32,291 bases of DNA, taken from assembly GCF_018853815.1 (NCBI RefSeq), contig NZ_JAAOMP010000145.1, positions 1 through 32,291 of the forward strand. Reading direction: 5' to 3'. The notes under the pieces are model-generated. The model did not search any database, was not told the DNA's origin, and saw nothing but the letters and a program-made list of their open reading frames with translations. The translations under genes were made by a program, and so were the position numbers. Positions 8,411 through 18,067 of the stretch are shown here, piece after piece (position 1 is the stretch's first letter; every line of letters begins with the position of its first letter). This DNA is from Acidithiobacillus sulfurivorans (GTDB taxonomy: Bacteria > Pseudomonadota > Gammaproteobacteria > Acidithiobacillales > Acidithiobacillaceae).

Positions 8411-10282
8411 TTGTCCTTTCACCAGCAGTAATCCCTCGCGGGTACTGCTGGAGCTCAATACCGCCAGTTGATGCAAGTCCGGGTAGTCTTTAGCACTGAT
8501 CACAAATTCCGGTAGTTTCAGCCGCTGATCAATTTTGAGCGTTTGTCCGGACAGCGCGTAGTGAATGCTATAGCTTCCAACAGATGTTTGTACGTCGATA
8601 TTTTTCGGTAAATAGGCGGGCTGATAACCTTGCGGTAATTTCAGGGAAATATCTGATTGTATATAGCTGGGGTTGATCAAGCTCGGTGTTGTGCGGACAC
8701 TCTCTGCAGTAAAGGCCTGCAGAGGCTTGGCCATGGACGTATCTGTGGGCATGATCATGGCGACACTATGACCGGGTATAAACAGGCCGTCTTTTACGGC
8801 GCTGGTTTTCAGACCCAGAGGCTGGTCGAGCTTTTCCCGATTCTGAAAAGCAATGCTTTCCAGTTGCCCCAGATCTCCCTGTTCATAAAAACCGTTGCGC
8901 AGTCCTTTCATCAACATGCGTCCCTTGCTGCCAATCAGGGCGGAGCGAATGTCCTGGGCAGCATAACCCCGGCGTATTTCGACGGTCTGGTCGCGCATGG
9001 TGCCGGAAGCGCTCAAGCGGAGTTGGGTATGTTTGTTAATAAGTGGCAAGCTGAGATCGGGCAAAGGGATTTGCATCATGCGTGGATTTTTTCCGGTAAT
9101 GAGCACCGGTCGGCCTGCATCTTCCAGGGGCAAGCTATGGATGCCGGCATAGCGAGAAGTGGGATCCAGAAATAAATGATAAGCGGGCACGTACACCAAA
9201 AAATGACCAAAAGCAAAAGGATCCACAGCAGGGTAGGGGTGAAAGCGTGCGGAGGTGGAAATCATTGCCGGTACGGCCTCAATATGGAGGGCGCCTAGCA
9301 GGGTGCAGAGCAATACCGCATTGGCATTACTGTCGCCGACTCCGCGTTGCAGGGTGCTGCTCGCGCTGGGTGGCGTAAAGCCTGCGTTGGCGTAGTTGAT
9401 GGATACTGAATGAATGTTTTTTTGCATCCAGTGATAAATGACTTTGACCGCATCCAGTCCCGTCGCCCCATGCGCAATATGTTCAGCAGCTTTTTGCAAT
9501 TCCGGAGTCATTTGCATGGCGGGGGTAGCAAGCTGATTGTAAGCCTTGGCGACTTCAGCCCAGTGCTCTGCAGTCGAAATCACCGCCAGGGGCGCATATT
9601 GCGTCAGTGCCGGACTACCCAGTGGTGGGTAGGAAACTTTATTGAGGCTGGTTTCAAAAGATCGACTGGTCGCATCTTGAGCGTGACCGACGGACACGGC
9701 ATGCCAGGCATCCCCTTGCTGGGCAGCATATAATTTTTTCGCGGCAGGTGCGTGCAAAATGATTTGTGCTTTGCTGACCGGCACATTGGGGGCCAGGAGC
9801 GTGCTGATGGCGTAGATACCCGGCAAATAGGGATGATCATAGTGGATGGTGTAGCGAATGTGCAGCGTATCTCCGGGCGCTACCGCCGGAAAGACTACAC
9901 TCTGGATGCGACCATCACTTAAAAAGGGAGCGCTCAGGGCATCCGGGCTGGATTGGGTATAAATGGCATCGGCCGGTACGGGATGTTTAACGCCCGAGGC
10001 CGTTTCTGTATAGGCTTCGAGTATGTGCACCTGGGCAAAGTTGGCTGGATAGCCAATTTGCATCTGGGATTGTGACTGTACGCCAGCCATGGTCAGAGGT
10101 TGGATCACCCGGTCAATGCTGTCGGTATAGGCACCGTTTTTCTGGACGCTCAGTTCCTGGTGCAGGAGTATCACCTGATAATTCACCTGGGCGGGTTCCC
10201 GGGCAAAAGCCGGGTTGGCGCTGGCACTCAGCAGGATAAAACCGGCAGTCAATAAAGCTTTGGGCGTGAGATGATGGGTCAT
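8408..10282 (-). CDS. Exported DUF3857/transglutaminase-like protein with degenerate catalytic triad
   Basis: After a signal peptide (ending ANPAFA) comes a DUF3857-type N-terminal beta domain, then a transglutaminase-like core, then a C-terminal beta region. In the core the usual nucleophile motif GDCKxxA is replaced by VGDSNANA, so the catalytic Cys is Ser (codon 9329-9331). The His (FGHFLVYV) and Asp (LFLDPTS) positions remain. A classical cysteine transglutaminase or protease activity is therefore unlikely; a binding or structural role is more probable. AGGAA (ttcct at 10291-10295 on +) is 8 bases from the ATG at 10282. The longer start at 10303 overlaps the upstream gene as ATGA but lacks a ribosome site. 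It is the last gene of the RND-pump operon. True function unknown. Confidence 0.82.
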   Translation of the reverse strand: MTHHLTPKALLTAGFILLSASANPAFAREPAQVNYQVILLHQELSVQKNGAYTDSIDRVIQPLTMAGVQSQSQMQIGYPANFAQVHILEAYTETASGVKHPVPADAIYTQSSPDALSAPFLSDGRIQSVVFPAVAPGDTLHIRYTIHYDHPYLPGIYAISTLLAPNVPVSKAQIILHAPAAKKLYAAQQGDAWHAVSVGHAQDATSRSFETSLNKVSYPPLGSPALTQYAPLAVISTAEHWAEVAKAYNQLATPAMQMTPELQKAAEHIAHGATGLDAVKVIYHWMQKNIHSVSINYANAGFTPPSASSTLQRGVGDSNANAVLLCTLLGALHIEAVPAMISTSARFHPYPAVDPFAFGHFLVYVPAYHLFLDPTSRYAGIHSLPLEDAGRPVLITGKNPRMMQIPLPDLSLPLINKHTQLRLSASGTMRDQTVEIRRGYAAQDIRSALIGSKGRMLMKGLRNGFYEQGDLGQLESIAFQNREKLDQPLGLKTSAVKDGLFIPGHSVAMIMPTDTSMAKPLQAFTAESVRTTPSLINPSYIQSDISLKLPQGYQPAYLPKNIDVQTSVGSYSIHYALSGQTLKIDQRLKLPEFVISAKDYPDLHQLAVLSSSSTREGLLLVKGQ

Positions 10283-10299
10283 GTGCAGGTTTCCTGAAC

Positions 10300-12249
10300 T
10301 CATTGGCGAACAAGGATAATCGGGCTTTGCTGCGCGGCATAATCCAGTTTCAGGAGCTTGCGCAAGGCCGGATATTGCTGAGGGTTGTACACGACCCGCT
10401 GGAGTTGCAGGGTGTAGTGTACGATGACGCTGTGCTCTTGCCGGGTGAGGGCATAAGTGAAACTTCCCGCCTGATTATGGAGTTGCTGTGCGGGCGGTAG
10501 ATATTGGACCTGATAACCCTCGGGCAGATGAATGGTCGTTGTCCAGTGGATGCCACCGAGATACGTGGTGACGGGATGTTGACGCTGCAGTGGGCCAATG
10601 ACCCGAGTTAATGCTTCCATGGGTCGGGCGGTAGCGGAAAGGCCGGGGGTCAGATAGGGACCGGAGGGAATGGGAAAACTGATATGATCGCCAACATGGG
10701 TGTAAGCCACAGTATGCCAATGAGCGGTCATGGCAAAGGGCTGATCGAGAATATCCGGATTACCTGGCACAAAGGTGCCACTCCCGCCCCCATCCGGCAG
10801 CAGCAGGGTATTCATCACCCGGTGATAAGCAGAGGGCGGAATGGAGGCGAAGGTTTGCCGATACATCCAGGCCCACCAGCCTTTGGTCTGCATTTTTGCA
10901 ACCCCGCTTAAGTCCCCATTCTGGTGCAGGGTCAGATCAGCCGTATAGTCCAACTGATTGGCATTGGGCTCGGCACCAGGGGTAGTCACTACCCGGGGAT
11001 GCGGACCGGTGACAATGCTGGGCTTGTCGCGTTCACCAATGGCCAGCTGCCCAGGCGTTTCGTAAGTGCCGGTACTGTCCAGAAAAAGATGGCGCTCCGG
11101 GGCGTAGTCGATGGCGTGATTAAACCAGAAAGGGGTTGGCAGCGGCGGCAAGGTAAAAACATTATTCCAGTTGATTAATGTTGGATAAAGTTTGAAGCCT
11201 TTGGCATTGAAAAGCGCTTGCAGCAGGGTGGCGTGGGCCTTGCAGTCCCCATAGCGGGTTTCCAGGGTTTTGCTGGCCGAGATGGGCACATAACCGCCGA
11301 CACCTAATTCCAGGCCGACATAACGAATATGGTGGGAGTCCCAGGTATATAGGGCTTTTTCCGCATCCCAGCCCTGCAGTGCGTGACTTGCTGTATCGGC
11401 GGTTTTTTGGACAATGGGGGTTACTGCCGCCTTGTTTGCAGCGCGTGACCAGTAGGCCTTGCCGACGGCTGCCCAACTGGGAAAAGTGCTGACTTCAAAA
11501 AGCGGGCTGAACTGGCTTTCGTCTACAGTGCTCGGCCCCGGATAACGCGCATGGTGTACCGCCATACGGGCGCTGATGTGAATCAACTTGCCCTGACTGT
11601 GCTGCGAAACTATCCAGTTGCCGGTTTTGGCGGCCCGTAAATGCATGCTGCGTGGTGCCGTAATATCAATACGAAAATTTCGCGCTGACTGGCTGACCGG
11701 CATTTCCCAGAGTTGTGAAAACTGTCCGGCAAAATAGGGCGTTGTCTGGGTTTTTTCGGTGATGATATGAAGCTGATCCTCTTTGCCCAATTTCGGCAGA
11801 ACGATGGAAAGCACCTTGGCATGACTATACATGGGGGCTCCGGCAGCCATCGGTTCCGGGCGCACAAAAATGGTGCTGGCAGGTACGACATATTTTTGGC
11901 CACTGGGCGTGCTGACCCAGGCGCGCAGCACCCGCAGCTTGGCCATATCGGCAGAATACTGAATTTGGTAGGGATTGATCATGGTTTCCAGAGCCGGATT
12001 GAGGAGTTCCAGAACCTGATGGTCGCGCTCGGTAAACAGTCCGCTGGATTGCACCGTAACGCGGACATGGTTTTTGAGAATCCGCAGGGGGGCTCCGCTT
12101 TGCTTTTCATTGAGCGGAATAAAAGGCGCGTTGCTGCTGCCAGAAACGGTCGTATCGGCCTGGGCCAGGCTGCCCAGTAGAGTGCCGCTTACCAGGCCTG
12201 CCCCACAAAGAACAATCAGAGCGCGCTGGACAGATTTCAGAAGAAGCAT
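10300..12249 (-). CDS. Exported DUF3857/transglutaminase-like protein, intact triad
   Basis: This 649-residue protein has a signal peptide (about 1-31, ending SLAQA), a DUF3857 domain (about 50-220) and a transglutaminase-like domain (about 275-400). The core keeps the papain-like triad: Cys336 in RYGDCKAHA, His378 in WFNHAIDYA, Asp391 in HLFLDSTG. It could be a periplasmic cysteine peptidase or amidase/transferase; the family is mostly uncharacterised. It begins 13 bases after the RND permease stop and ends overlapping the sister protein, so both belong to the pump operon. The two paralogues, one intact and one with Cys replaced by Ser, may form a complex, which would need testing. No substrate can be proposed from sequence. 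Confidence 0.85.
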   Translation of the reverse strand: MLLLKSVQRALIVLCGAGLVSGTLLGSLAQADTTVSGSSNAPFIPLNEKQSGAPLRILKNHVRVTVQSSGLFTERDHQVLELLNPALETMINPYQIQYSADMAKLRVLRAWVSTPSGQKYVVPASTIFVRPEPMAAGAPMYSHAKVLSIVLPKLGKEDQLHIITEKTQTTPYFAGQFSQLWEMPVSQSARNFRIDITAPRSMHLRAAKTGNWIVSQHSQGKLIHISARMAVHHARYPGPSTVDESQFSPLFEVSTFPSWAAVGKAYWSRAANKAAVTPIVQKTADTASHALQGWDAEKALYTWDSHHIRYVGLELGVGGYVPISASKTLETRYGDCKAHATLLQALFNAKGFKLYPTLINWNNVFTLPPLPTPFWFNHAIDYAPERHLFLDSTGTYETPGQLAIGERDKPSIVTGPHPRVVTTPGAEPNANQLDYTADLTLHQNGDLSGVAKMQTKGWWAWMYRQTFASIPPSAYHRVMNTLLLPDGGGSGTFVPGNPDILDQPFAMTAHWHTVAYTHVGDHISFPIPSGPYLTPGLSATARPMEALTRVIGPLQRQHPVTTYLGGIHWTTTIHLPEGYQVQYLPPAQQLHNQAGSFTYALTRQEHSVIVHYTLQLQRVVYNPQQYPALRKLLKLDYAAQQSPIILVRQ

Positions 12250-12262
12250 GGATGAGTCACCT

Positions 12263-15200
12263 TTATGAGGGATCGGGATTCAACGCAACGGTCTGCGTCC
12301 GTTTGCGACGTGGCCAGGAGAGCCCGTCAAACCATAAATAAAAGGCGGGCGTGATATACAGGGTGAGAAACTGGGAAAATATCAGACCGCCGACCACGGC
12401 AATGCCCAGGGGTACCCGACTTCCGGCACCTGCGCCAAAGCCGATGGCAATGGGCAGCACCCCGAGAATGGCGGCAAAAGTAGTCATCATGATGGGCCGA
12501 TAACGAATGGTGCAGGCATCAATAATGGCATTGTAGGCATCTTCGCCCTCACGACGCCGACTGACGGCAAAGTCAACGAGGATAATCCCGTTCTTCTTGA
12601 CCAGCCCCAGTAACATGATGATGCCGATGAAGCTGTATAAATCCAGCGGTTCATGAAAAATGACCAAAGACAGCAGCGCACCGAAAGCCGCCAGCGGCAA
12701 AGCCGTCAAAATAGTCAGGGGATGGAGGAAATGTTCATACAAAATGGCGAGTACCACGTAAATCAGCAACACTGTCGCCAGCAATAAAAAGGGCAGGGAT
12801 TTGAAGGCAGACTGAAATTGCGCGGCATTACCGCCCAAATGCCCGACAATGCCTGCGGGCAGGACTTGGTGAGCCGTATGCTGCAGGGCGCTGATGGCTG
12901 AACCCAGTTGCACGCCGGGAGCCAGGTTGAAGGAAATGGTAGTAGAGGGTTGCCCATTGTGCTGCATCAGATTCAGGGGGGCTGCGTCATAATGAAAACT
13001 GGCTACGGCGGAAAGGGGAACCAGCGTTGATCCCGCCCCTGGCACGCTCAGGGTGGACAAGGCATTGATATTTTTCTGATAGCGCGGTTCAAGTTCCATA
13101 ATTACTTCATATTGATTACTAGCCCCGTAAATGGTTCCCACCTCATGTCCGCCAAAGGCCAGACCCAGGGTGTTTTCGATGGCGGCCGGGGTAACACCCA
13201 AAGCTGTGGCACGGGCACGATTGATATGAATGGTGACCTGCGGATTATTGTTTTCCAGACTGTTACTGACTGAATTCAGTTGCGGAAGCTTTTGCAGCGC
13301 TTCGGTCATTTTCAGCGTGGCCGCATTCAGATCTGTCCAGTTGCTGCCCATGAGCTCATAAATAGTGCTGCCATTGCCACTGGCGGTTCCCGAGTGGGCG
13401 CTTTGCGGCCCCTGAAAAACGATCTGGGCATTATGAAAGCGACGTGTGGCGCGCTGCAGATCCACAATGATGTTCTCCGTCTGCGGAGCATATCCATTGC
13501 GAATATGGATGAACATGTGTCCGGAATTGCGGCTGCCAAAACCTCCTGCGCCCTGACCTGCCGAGGACACTACCGATTGAATGCGGGCATTGGATTTCAC
13601 AATCCGGGCGATTTCTGACTGCTCGTGCCTGACCTCAGCAAAAGTCATCCCGGTCGGGTATTCAATGTTGGCATGGATCATTCCCGAATTCTGGCTGGGT
13701 AAAAAAGCCTTGGGCACAATCATGATCAGCCAGACACTACCCGCCAGCGCAAGTCCGGCCAGGGCCAGCATCCAGTATTTATGCTGCAGGGCAACTTTCA
13801 GGGTGCGAATATAAAAATCGCGACTGCCCTTGAAAAATCGCTGAAAAATCCCGTCTTCAGGTAAGTGACCCGTATCATGCAGATCGGTCTGGACGTGGGC
13901 ATGATTGGGTTTGAGATAACGGCTGCAGAGCATGGGGGTAACGCTCAGGGCGACCATTCCGGAAATCAGGATGACCACAGCAATACTGACCCCAAAGTCC
14001 GAGAACAAATGTCCGACAAAGCCACCCAGAAAAATCAGCGGCAGAAAAATGATGGACAGGGACAAGGTCATGGACAGGACCGTAAAACTGATTTCCCGAC
14101 TGCCATTGAGGGCGGCAGTCATGCCGGTTTCGCCCCGGTCTATGTGTCGGTTGATGTTTTCCAGCATCACGACCGCATCATCCACCACAAAACCCACGGA
14201 AAGGGTCAGTGCCAGCAAGGTCAGGGTATTAATACTGAAACCGAGCAACATCATGACCAGAAAGGTGCCCAGCAGGGAAAGAGGTATGGCAACTGCGCCG
14301 ATGAGGGTAGCCGAGGTGCGGCGCAGAAACAGCCACATGACGCCCGCTACCAGGATGCTGGCAAGGATGAGGGTCATCAGCACTTCGTGTACTGCGGCGC
14401 GAATGTAATCGGCCAAATCGAACACATTGGTCAGATGCACCCCGCCGGGCATGGCAGCCTGCAGTTGCGGCAACAGGGCGCTGATTTTGTTAGAAATGGC
14501 AATGGTATTGCTGCCGGGCTGCCGTGTTACGGCGAGAACAATGCCGGGAGTTTTGTTGATCCAGGTTTCCTGCTGGTTATCCTGGGTACTGTTGATGGCC
14601 TTGCCAACCGCACTGAGGGGCACGGCCTGTCCGCCTTCGTAGGCCAGAACCAGATGGTTGTAGGCTTTTGCGGTATGTAACTGACCATGTACCTGGGTGG
14701 CGAAAGCCTGATCGCCCCCATCCAGGGTGCCTCCGGGCAGATTGACGTTGGCATTACCCAGGGCGCTTTGTACAGCCTGCAGACTCAGACCCCGGGCAGA
14801 AAGGGCAAAAGGATTCACATAAATGCGCACGGCGTAGGTTTGTGCCCCGTAAATTTGTACGTCAGATACCCCGGATATGCCGGATAATGCCGTGCTGACT
14901 TTGGTTTGCGCGTACTTGTCCAATTCATAGAGCGGCATGTTGGGCGCGGACATGCCAATATAAAACACGGGCTGTGCCGAAGGATTCATTTGCCGGACCG
15001 AAGGCGGCTCGGGCATACCCGGTGGTAAAAAATGCTGGGCCTGGGAAACAGCGTTGGACACCTGCTGGGTGGCCCCCAGCGCGGATTTGCTGAGATCGAA
15101 CTGCAGGGTGATCTGGGTCACCCCGTTTTGACTGACGGCACTCATGGAGTTGAGGCCCGGAATGCTGGCAAATTGCCTTTCCAGTGGGGTGGCTACCGCG

Positions 15201-15382
15201 CTGGACATGGTTTTGGGGCTAGCTCCCGGCAGTTCGGCGGTGACCATCACCATCGGGAAACTGACGTTAGGCAGCAACGCCGTGGGTAATTGCAGATAGG
15301 CAAATAAACCCAGCAGGGCTACTGCTACTGCGAGTACCGTCGTGGCAACGGGACGGCGAATAAAGGGTGCCGATAAATTCAT
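12263..15382 (-). CDS. RND efflux permease, HAE1/MdtBC-like
   Basis: This 1039-residue inner-membrane pump exports hydrophobic compounds by proton antiport. It starts with the family N-terminus MNLSAPFIRRPVATT and shows two halves, each with a large periplasmic loop. The proton-relay acids are present in TM4 (FVVDDAVVMLEN, Asp401-Asp402), and the partner Lys is in TM10 (LLGLVKKNGIILVDFA). Its start overlaps the membrane-fusion gene by 4 bases, giving a tripartite set with the TolC-like gene. Length and motifs indicate a complete, functional protein. The substrate is not readable; drug-type HAE1 pumps are closer than CzcA metal pumps, because the TM4 motif here is VDDAVV rather than a metal-type DGAVV. 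Confidence 0.93.
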   Translation of the reverse strand: MNLSAPFIRRPVATTVLAVAVALLGLFAYLQLPTALLPNVSFPMVMVTAELPGASPKTMSSAVATPLERQFASIPGLNSMSAVSQNGVTQITLQFDLSKSALGATQQVSNAVSQAQHFLPPGMPEPPSVRQMNPSAQPVFYIGMSAPNMPLYELDKYAQTKVSTALSGISGVSDVQIYGAQTYAVRIYVNPFALSARGLSLQAVQSALGNANVNLPGGTLDGGDQAFATQVHGQLHTAKAYNHLVLAYEGGQAVPLSAVGKAINSTQDNQQETWINKTPGIVLAVTRQPGSNTIAISNKISALLPQLQAAMPGGVHLTNVFDLADYIRAAVHEVLMTLILASILVAGVMWLFLRRTSATLIGAVAIPLSLLGTFLVMMLLGFSINTLTLLALTLSVGFVVDDAVVMLENINRHIDRGETGMTAALNGSREISFTVLSMTLSLSIIFLPLIFLGGFVGHLFSDFGVSIAVVILISGMVALSVTPMLCSRYLKPNHAHVQTDLHDTGHLPEDGIFQRFFKGSRDFYIRTLKVALQHKYWMLALAGLALAGSVWLIMIVPKAFLPSQNSGMIHANIEYPTGMTFAEVRHEQSEIARIVKSNARIQSVVSSAGQGAGGFGSRNSGHMFIHIRNGYAPQTENIIVDLQRATRRFHNAQIVFQGPQSAHSGTASGNGSTIYELMGSNWTDLNAATLKMTEALQKLPQLNSVSNSLENNNPQVTIHINRARATALGVTPAAIENTLGLAFGGHEVGTIYGASNQYEVIMELEPRYQKNINALSTLSVPGAGSTLVPLSAVASFHYDAAPLNLMQHNGQPSTTISFNLAPGVQLGSAISALQHTAHQVLPAGIVGHLGGNAAQFQSAFKSLPFLLLATVLLIYVVLAILYEHFLHPLTILTALPLAAFGALLSLVIFHEPLDLYSFIGIIMLLGLVKKNGIILVDFAVSRRREGEDAYNAIIDACTIRYRPIMMTTFAAILGVLPIAIGFGAGAGSRVPLGIAVVGGLIFSQFLTLYITPAFYLWFDGLSWPRRKRTQTVALNPDPS

Positions 15383-16476
15383 GGCTTGATCACGCGCACT
15401 TCAGAACCAGGATGAAGTCGGGTCGGCGCCCCCACAATCACCCTTTCTCCCAATAAATGGCTTCCGGCGATGGCCACCTGCTTACCGTTCTGCCCTAAAA
15501 ATTGCACGGTCTGCATAATGGCCTTGTCTTTTTTGATGGTATAGACATAAGGGCCGGAGACGCCCTGCTGTAAGGCGGTTGCAGGAATGATCAGGGCATG
15601 GCGCAGTTCTCTGGCGGTGAAATCCACCTGCACGTATTCACCGGGCCAGAGTCGGGCTGGTTGATTACTCAGGGTGGCGCGCGCCGTGACCGTTGCTGAA
15701 GCCGTGTTGACCGTATTATCAATCACCGTGACCGTCCCGGTGCCGATCCGGGTCTGATGATTTTCATCCCAGACTTCTATTTTGCCGGAGTGGTTGCTGA
15801 TGGCGGTATGTAAATCGTCGAGATAGGCTTCAGGCAGGCTGAATTGCACGTAAATGGGTTGAATCTGATTGATGGTGACTAGTGCTGTGCTGTTGGCAGT
15901 GACCAGGTTGCCGGATTTGAGGCTCAGGATGCCTACGCTACCACTGATGGGTGCGGCAATCCGGGTTTCAGCCAGGGTAATACGGGCGGCTTGCAGTGCC
16001 GCCTGATCAGCGGCCACGGTGGCGCCAGCGGTGTTGGCCTGAGCCTGAGCCTGCTGGACCGTCTGACGGGTGACATAATCCTTGCTGAGCAGCGGCGCAT
16101 AAGCCTTGACCTGGGCATCATCATATTGTTGCTGAGCAATTTCACCCTGCAGATTGGCTTGATCTTCAGCCACCTGGGCGGCCGGTGTGGCAGGATTGAT
16201 CTGGAATAGTAGCTGGCCTTTTTGAACCACTTGCCCCGAATGGACGGCAACCTTTTGCAAAATGCCACTCACCTGCGGGGTGATGGTGACACTGTGGGAC
16301 GCCACTGCTTGCCCCAGAGTATTGACCACAATGGGTAGATTGCCGGTCTGCACCGTCGTGGTTTCGACAGGCAGGGCCGTGTTTTTGTGGGGTGGCTTAT
16401 GCTGGGCGCAACCCGCCAGGATCAGGGCTGCCGCAACGGGAAGCAACAGGGATTTTGCGGGCAGAGAACGCATCAT
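15379..16476 (-). CDS. RND membrane-fusion lipoprotein (periplasmic adaptor)
   Basis: A 365-residue adaptor joining the RND permease to the outer-membrane channel. The N-terminus is a lipoprotein signal with lipobox LAGC (LILAGCAQHK). It is followed by a lipoyl/barrel-sandwich half-motif (VSGILQKVAVHSGQVVQKGQLLFQI), an alanine/glutamine-rich alpha-helical hairpin (about 95-170), the second lipoyl half (AETRIAAPISGSVGILSLKSGNLV) and beta-barrel/MP domains. The length is typical of the AcrA/MdtA family. Both ends overlap their neighbours by 4 bases, which indicates translational coupling with the TolC-like and RND genes. Confidence 0.93.
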   Translation of the reverse strand: MMRSLPAKSLLLPVAAALILAGCAQHKPPHKNTALPVETTTVQTGNLPIVVNTLGQAVASHSVTITPQVSGILQKVAVHSGQVVQKGQLLFQINPATPAAQVAEDQANLQGEIAQQQYDDAQVKAYAPLLSKDYVTRQTVQQAQAQANTAGATVAADQAALQAARITLAETRIAAPISGSVGILSLKSGNLVTANSTALVTINQIQPIYVQFSLPEAYLDDLHTAISNHSGKIEVWDENHQTRIGTGTVTVIDNTVNTASATVTARATLSNQPARLWPGEYVQVDFTARELRHALIIPATALQQGVSGPYVYTIKKDKAIMQTVQFLGQNGKQVAIAGSHLLGERVIVGAPTRLHPGSEVRVIKP

Positions 16477-17966
16477 GAGTGGAATCCTGTGGTCGTGTTT
16501 GGGAGCCCGATCATCCCCAGAGCGTTAGCGAGATTAGCCAGTTGCACATAGGCCGTCGTCATATCCTGAATCCGGGTCTGTTCAGCAGTTGTCAGCGTCG
16601 CCTGGGCAGTCAGCAAATTGAGCATGGTCGAAAGTCCTACCTTGTATTGGGCACGGATGGCAGCCAGCGAAGCCTGGGCACTTTTGACCGCGATTTGTGC
16701 CGCTTTTGCCGCTGAGCGCGCACCCATGACGGTCTGGTAATCCTGGTACACGGTTAAGGCAATGCTTTGGGTCTCCTGGTTCAATGAGGCCCGGGCGCTG
16801 CGCTCCTGTCGCCGCGCCTGTTGAATTTGATAACGATCATGAAAACCCGTAAATAGAGGCACTTTGAGACTGAAACCGACGGCCCAGTTTTGGGAAGGTT
16901 CCAGCCCATTCTGAAAGCGTTTTCCGGCTGAAGCTGATGCGCTCAAGGTCGGTAGTCCCTGAGCCTGATCCTCCCGGAGTGTGGCACGGCTGACCAGAAT
17001 CTGGGCGGCAGCGGCCCTGACATTGGGATTGTGTTGAGTAGCATGAAGGACCAGGGATTGCACAGAAGGGGTAATATTGGGGGGCAGTTGATGGGTGTTT
17101 AATGGTACCAGTGGAAGGGGATTGCCGGGCGGTAGTCCACAACTTCCCGCCAGTGCGGCTTGGTCTGAGCGCACGGTAGCTTGGGCCGAAATCCATTGGG
17201 ACTGCGCCTGTGCAAGAGCCGACTGCGCCTGCAGAACATCGGCAATGGTTGCCATACCCGAATGCTGTTTCAGCCGCGCAGCATCCAGATTGGCGCTATC
17301 TTCCGTGACTGTTTGCGCATAGGCCCGAACCAGCGCCTGTTCGCCAATGAGCTGGTAGTAATTCTGGGTGACGCTGAGAGCTACTTTGGTCAGCGCGCTA
17401 TTGTTATCAAAGCCGGAAATGTACAACTGGGCGAGCGCCCCATCTTTCTGCGCGGCACGTAGACCAAAATCCAGCAGTACATAACTCAGACTAAGAGACG
17501 CAGAATTACTATTGATGATGGGAATACTAAAACCCGCTGTGGTGTTGCTCTGGGAACGTGCTGCAGTGTCACTCAGGGAAATACTCGGCAACCAGGCAGA
17601 TTCGGCGACGCCCAACCCTGCCGCAGAGGCCTGTAAATTCTCATAGGCCACCCGGGTTTGTGGGTTGTGTGCCAAGGCATAATTGGTCAATGCGGCAAGA
17701 CTTTGGGGTTTTACGAAGGTGCGTGTGTCCGGCAGAGCCGCCTTAGGCAACTGTAGTTGCCGATCTTGCCAGCTCTGTCCCAGCGGTTGCTTTACCCATC
17801 CCTGGGTATCAAAAGGATCGTGAATCAGCATGTCCAGAGGCGCTGCCGATGCTGTCTGAGCACTCAAAAGTATCCCAACAGCCATACAGCACAGAATGCC
17901 GTCGCAGCAGCTCCGTAAGCGATCCCTAAAAAACGGTTCGTTCAGGAAGCTACGGATAAGACGCAT
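16473..17966 (-). CDS. TolC-like outer-membrane efflux protein
   Basis: A 497-residue outer-membrane factor that would form the exit duct of the pump. An N-terminal signal region (hydrophobic CCMAVGILLSAQTASA, about 26-41) is followed by two OEP repeats. The first starts near ALTNYALAHNPQTRVAYENL and the second near LVLHATQHNPNVRAAAAQIL, each with long alanine/glutamine-rich coiled helices. It is the first gene of the tripartite operon. There are 101 bases between it and the upstream phospholipase gene, containing a long imperfect palindrome but no Pho box. Transcription may be separate from or partly continuous with the phospholipase unit. Confidence 0.92.
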   Translation of the reverse strand: MRLIRSFLNEPFFRDRLRSCCDGILCCMAVGILLSAQTASAAPLDMLIHDPFDTQGWVKQPLGQSWQDRQLQLPKAALPDTRTFVKPQSLAALTNYALAHNPQTRVAYENLQASAAGLGVAESAWLPSISLSDTAARSQSNTTAGFSIPIINSNSASLSLSYVLLDFGLRAAQKDGALAQLYISGFDNNSALTKVALSVTQNYYQLIGEQALVRAYAQTVTEDSANLDAARLKQHSGMATIADVLQAQSALAQAQSQWISAQATVRSDQAALAGSCGLPPGNPLPLVPLNTHQLPPNITPSVQSLVLHATQHNPNVRAAAAQILVSRATLREDQAQGLPTLSASASAGKRFQNGLEPSQNWAVGFSLKVPLFTGFHDRYQIQQARRQERSARASLNQETQSIALTVYQDYQTVMGARSAAKAAQIAVKSAQASLAAIRAQYKVGLSTMLNLLTAQATLTTAEQTRIQDMTTAYVQLANLANALGMIGLPNTTTGFHS

Positions 17967-18002
17967 GGTGCGGATACCTTGTTCTTGCGGATGTTGTTTG
18001 AT

Positions 18003-18038
18003 GCGTGAAGCATCTTAAAGACTATAGATGCATCACGC
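18003..18038 (-). promoter_or_regulatory. Imperfect palindrome upstream of the efflux operon (operator or terminator)
   Basis: GCGTGAAGCATCT (18003-18015) is the inverted repeat of AGATGCATCACGC (18026-18038), with one central mismatch and a 10-base spacer. On the minus strand the spacer carries TATAGT (18026 to 18021), a -10 candidate. The good T-run expected of a terminator is missing on either strand, and no clear -35 is present. A dimeric-repressor operator over a promoter for the TolC-like gene is a reasonable reading; an mRNA hairpin ending the phospholipase message is the alternative. Confidence 0.45.
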
Positions 18039-18067
18039 TAGCCATACGATCAGAAAGTTCTCTTGAT

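Noticed and set aside
13865..14680. 271-residue plus-strand open frame opposite the RND permease
   Set aside because: Low-complexity Gln/Gly/Asp composition and full antisense overlap with a conserved RND gene mark it as a shadow.
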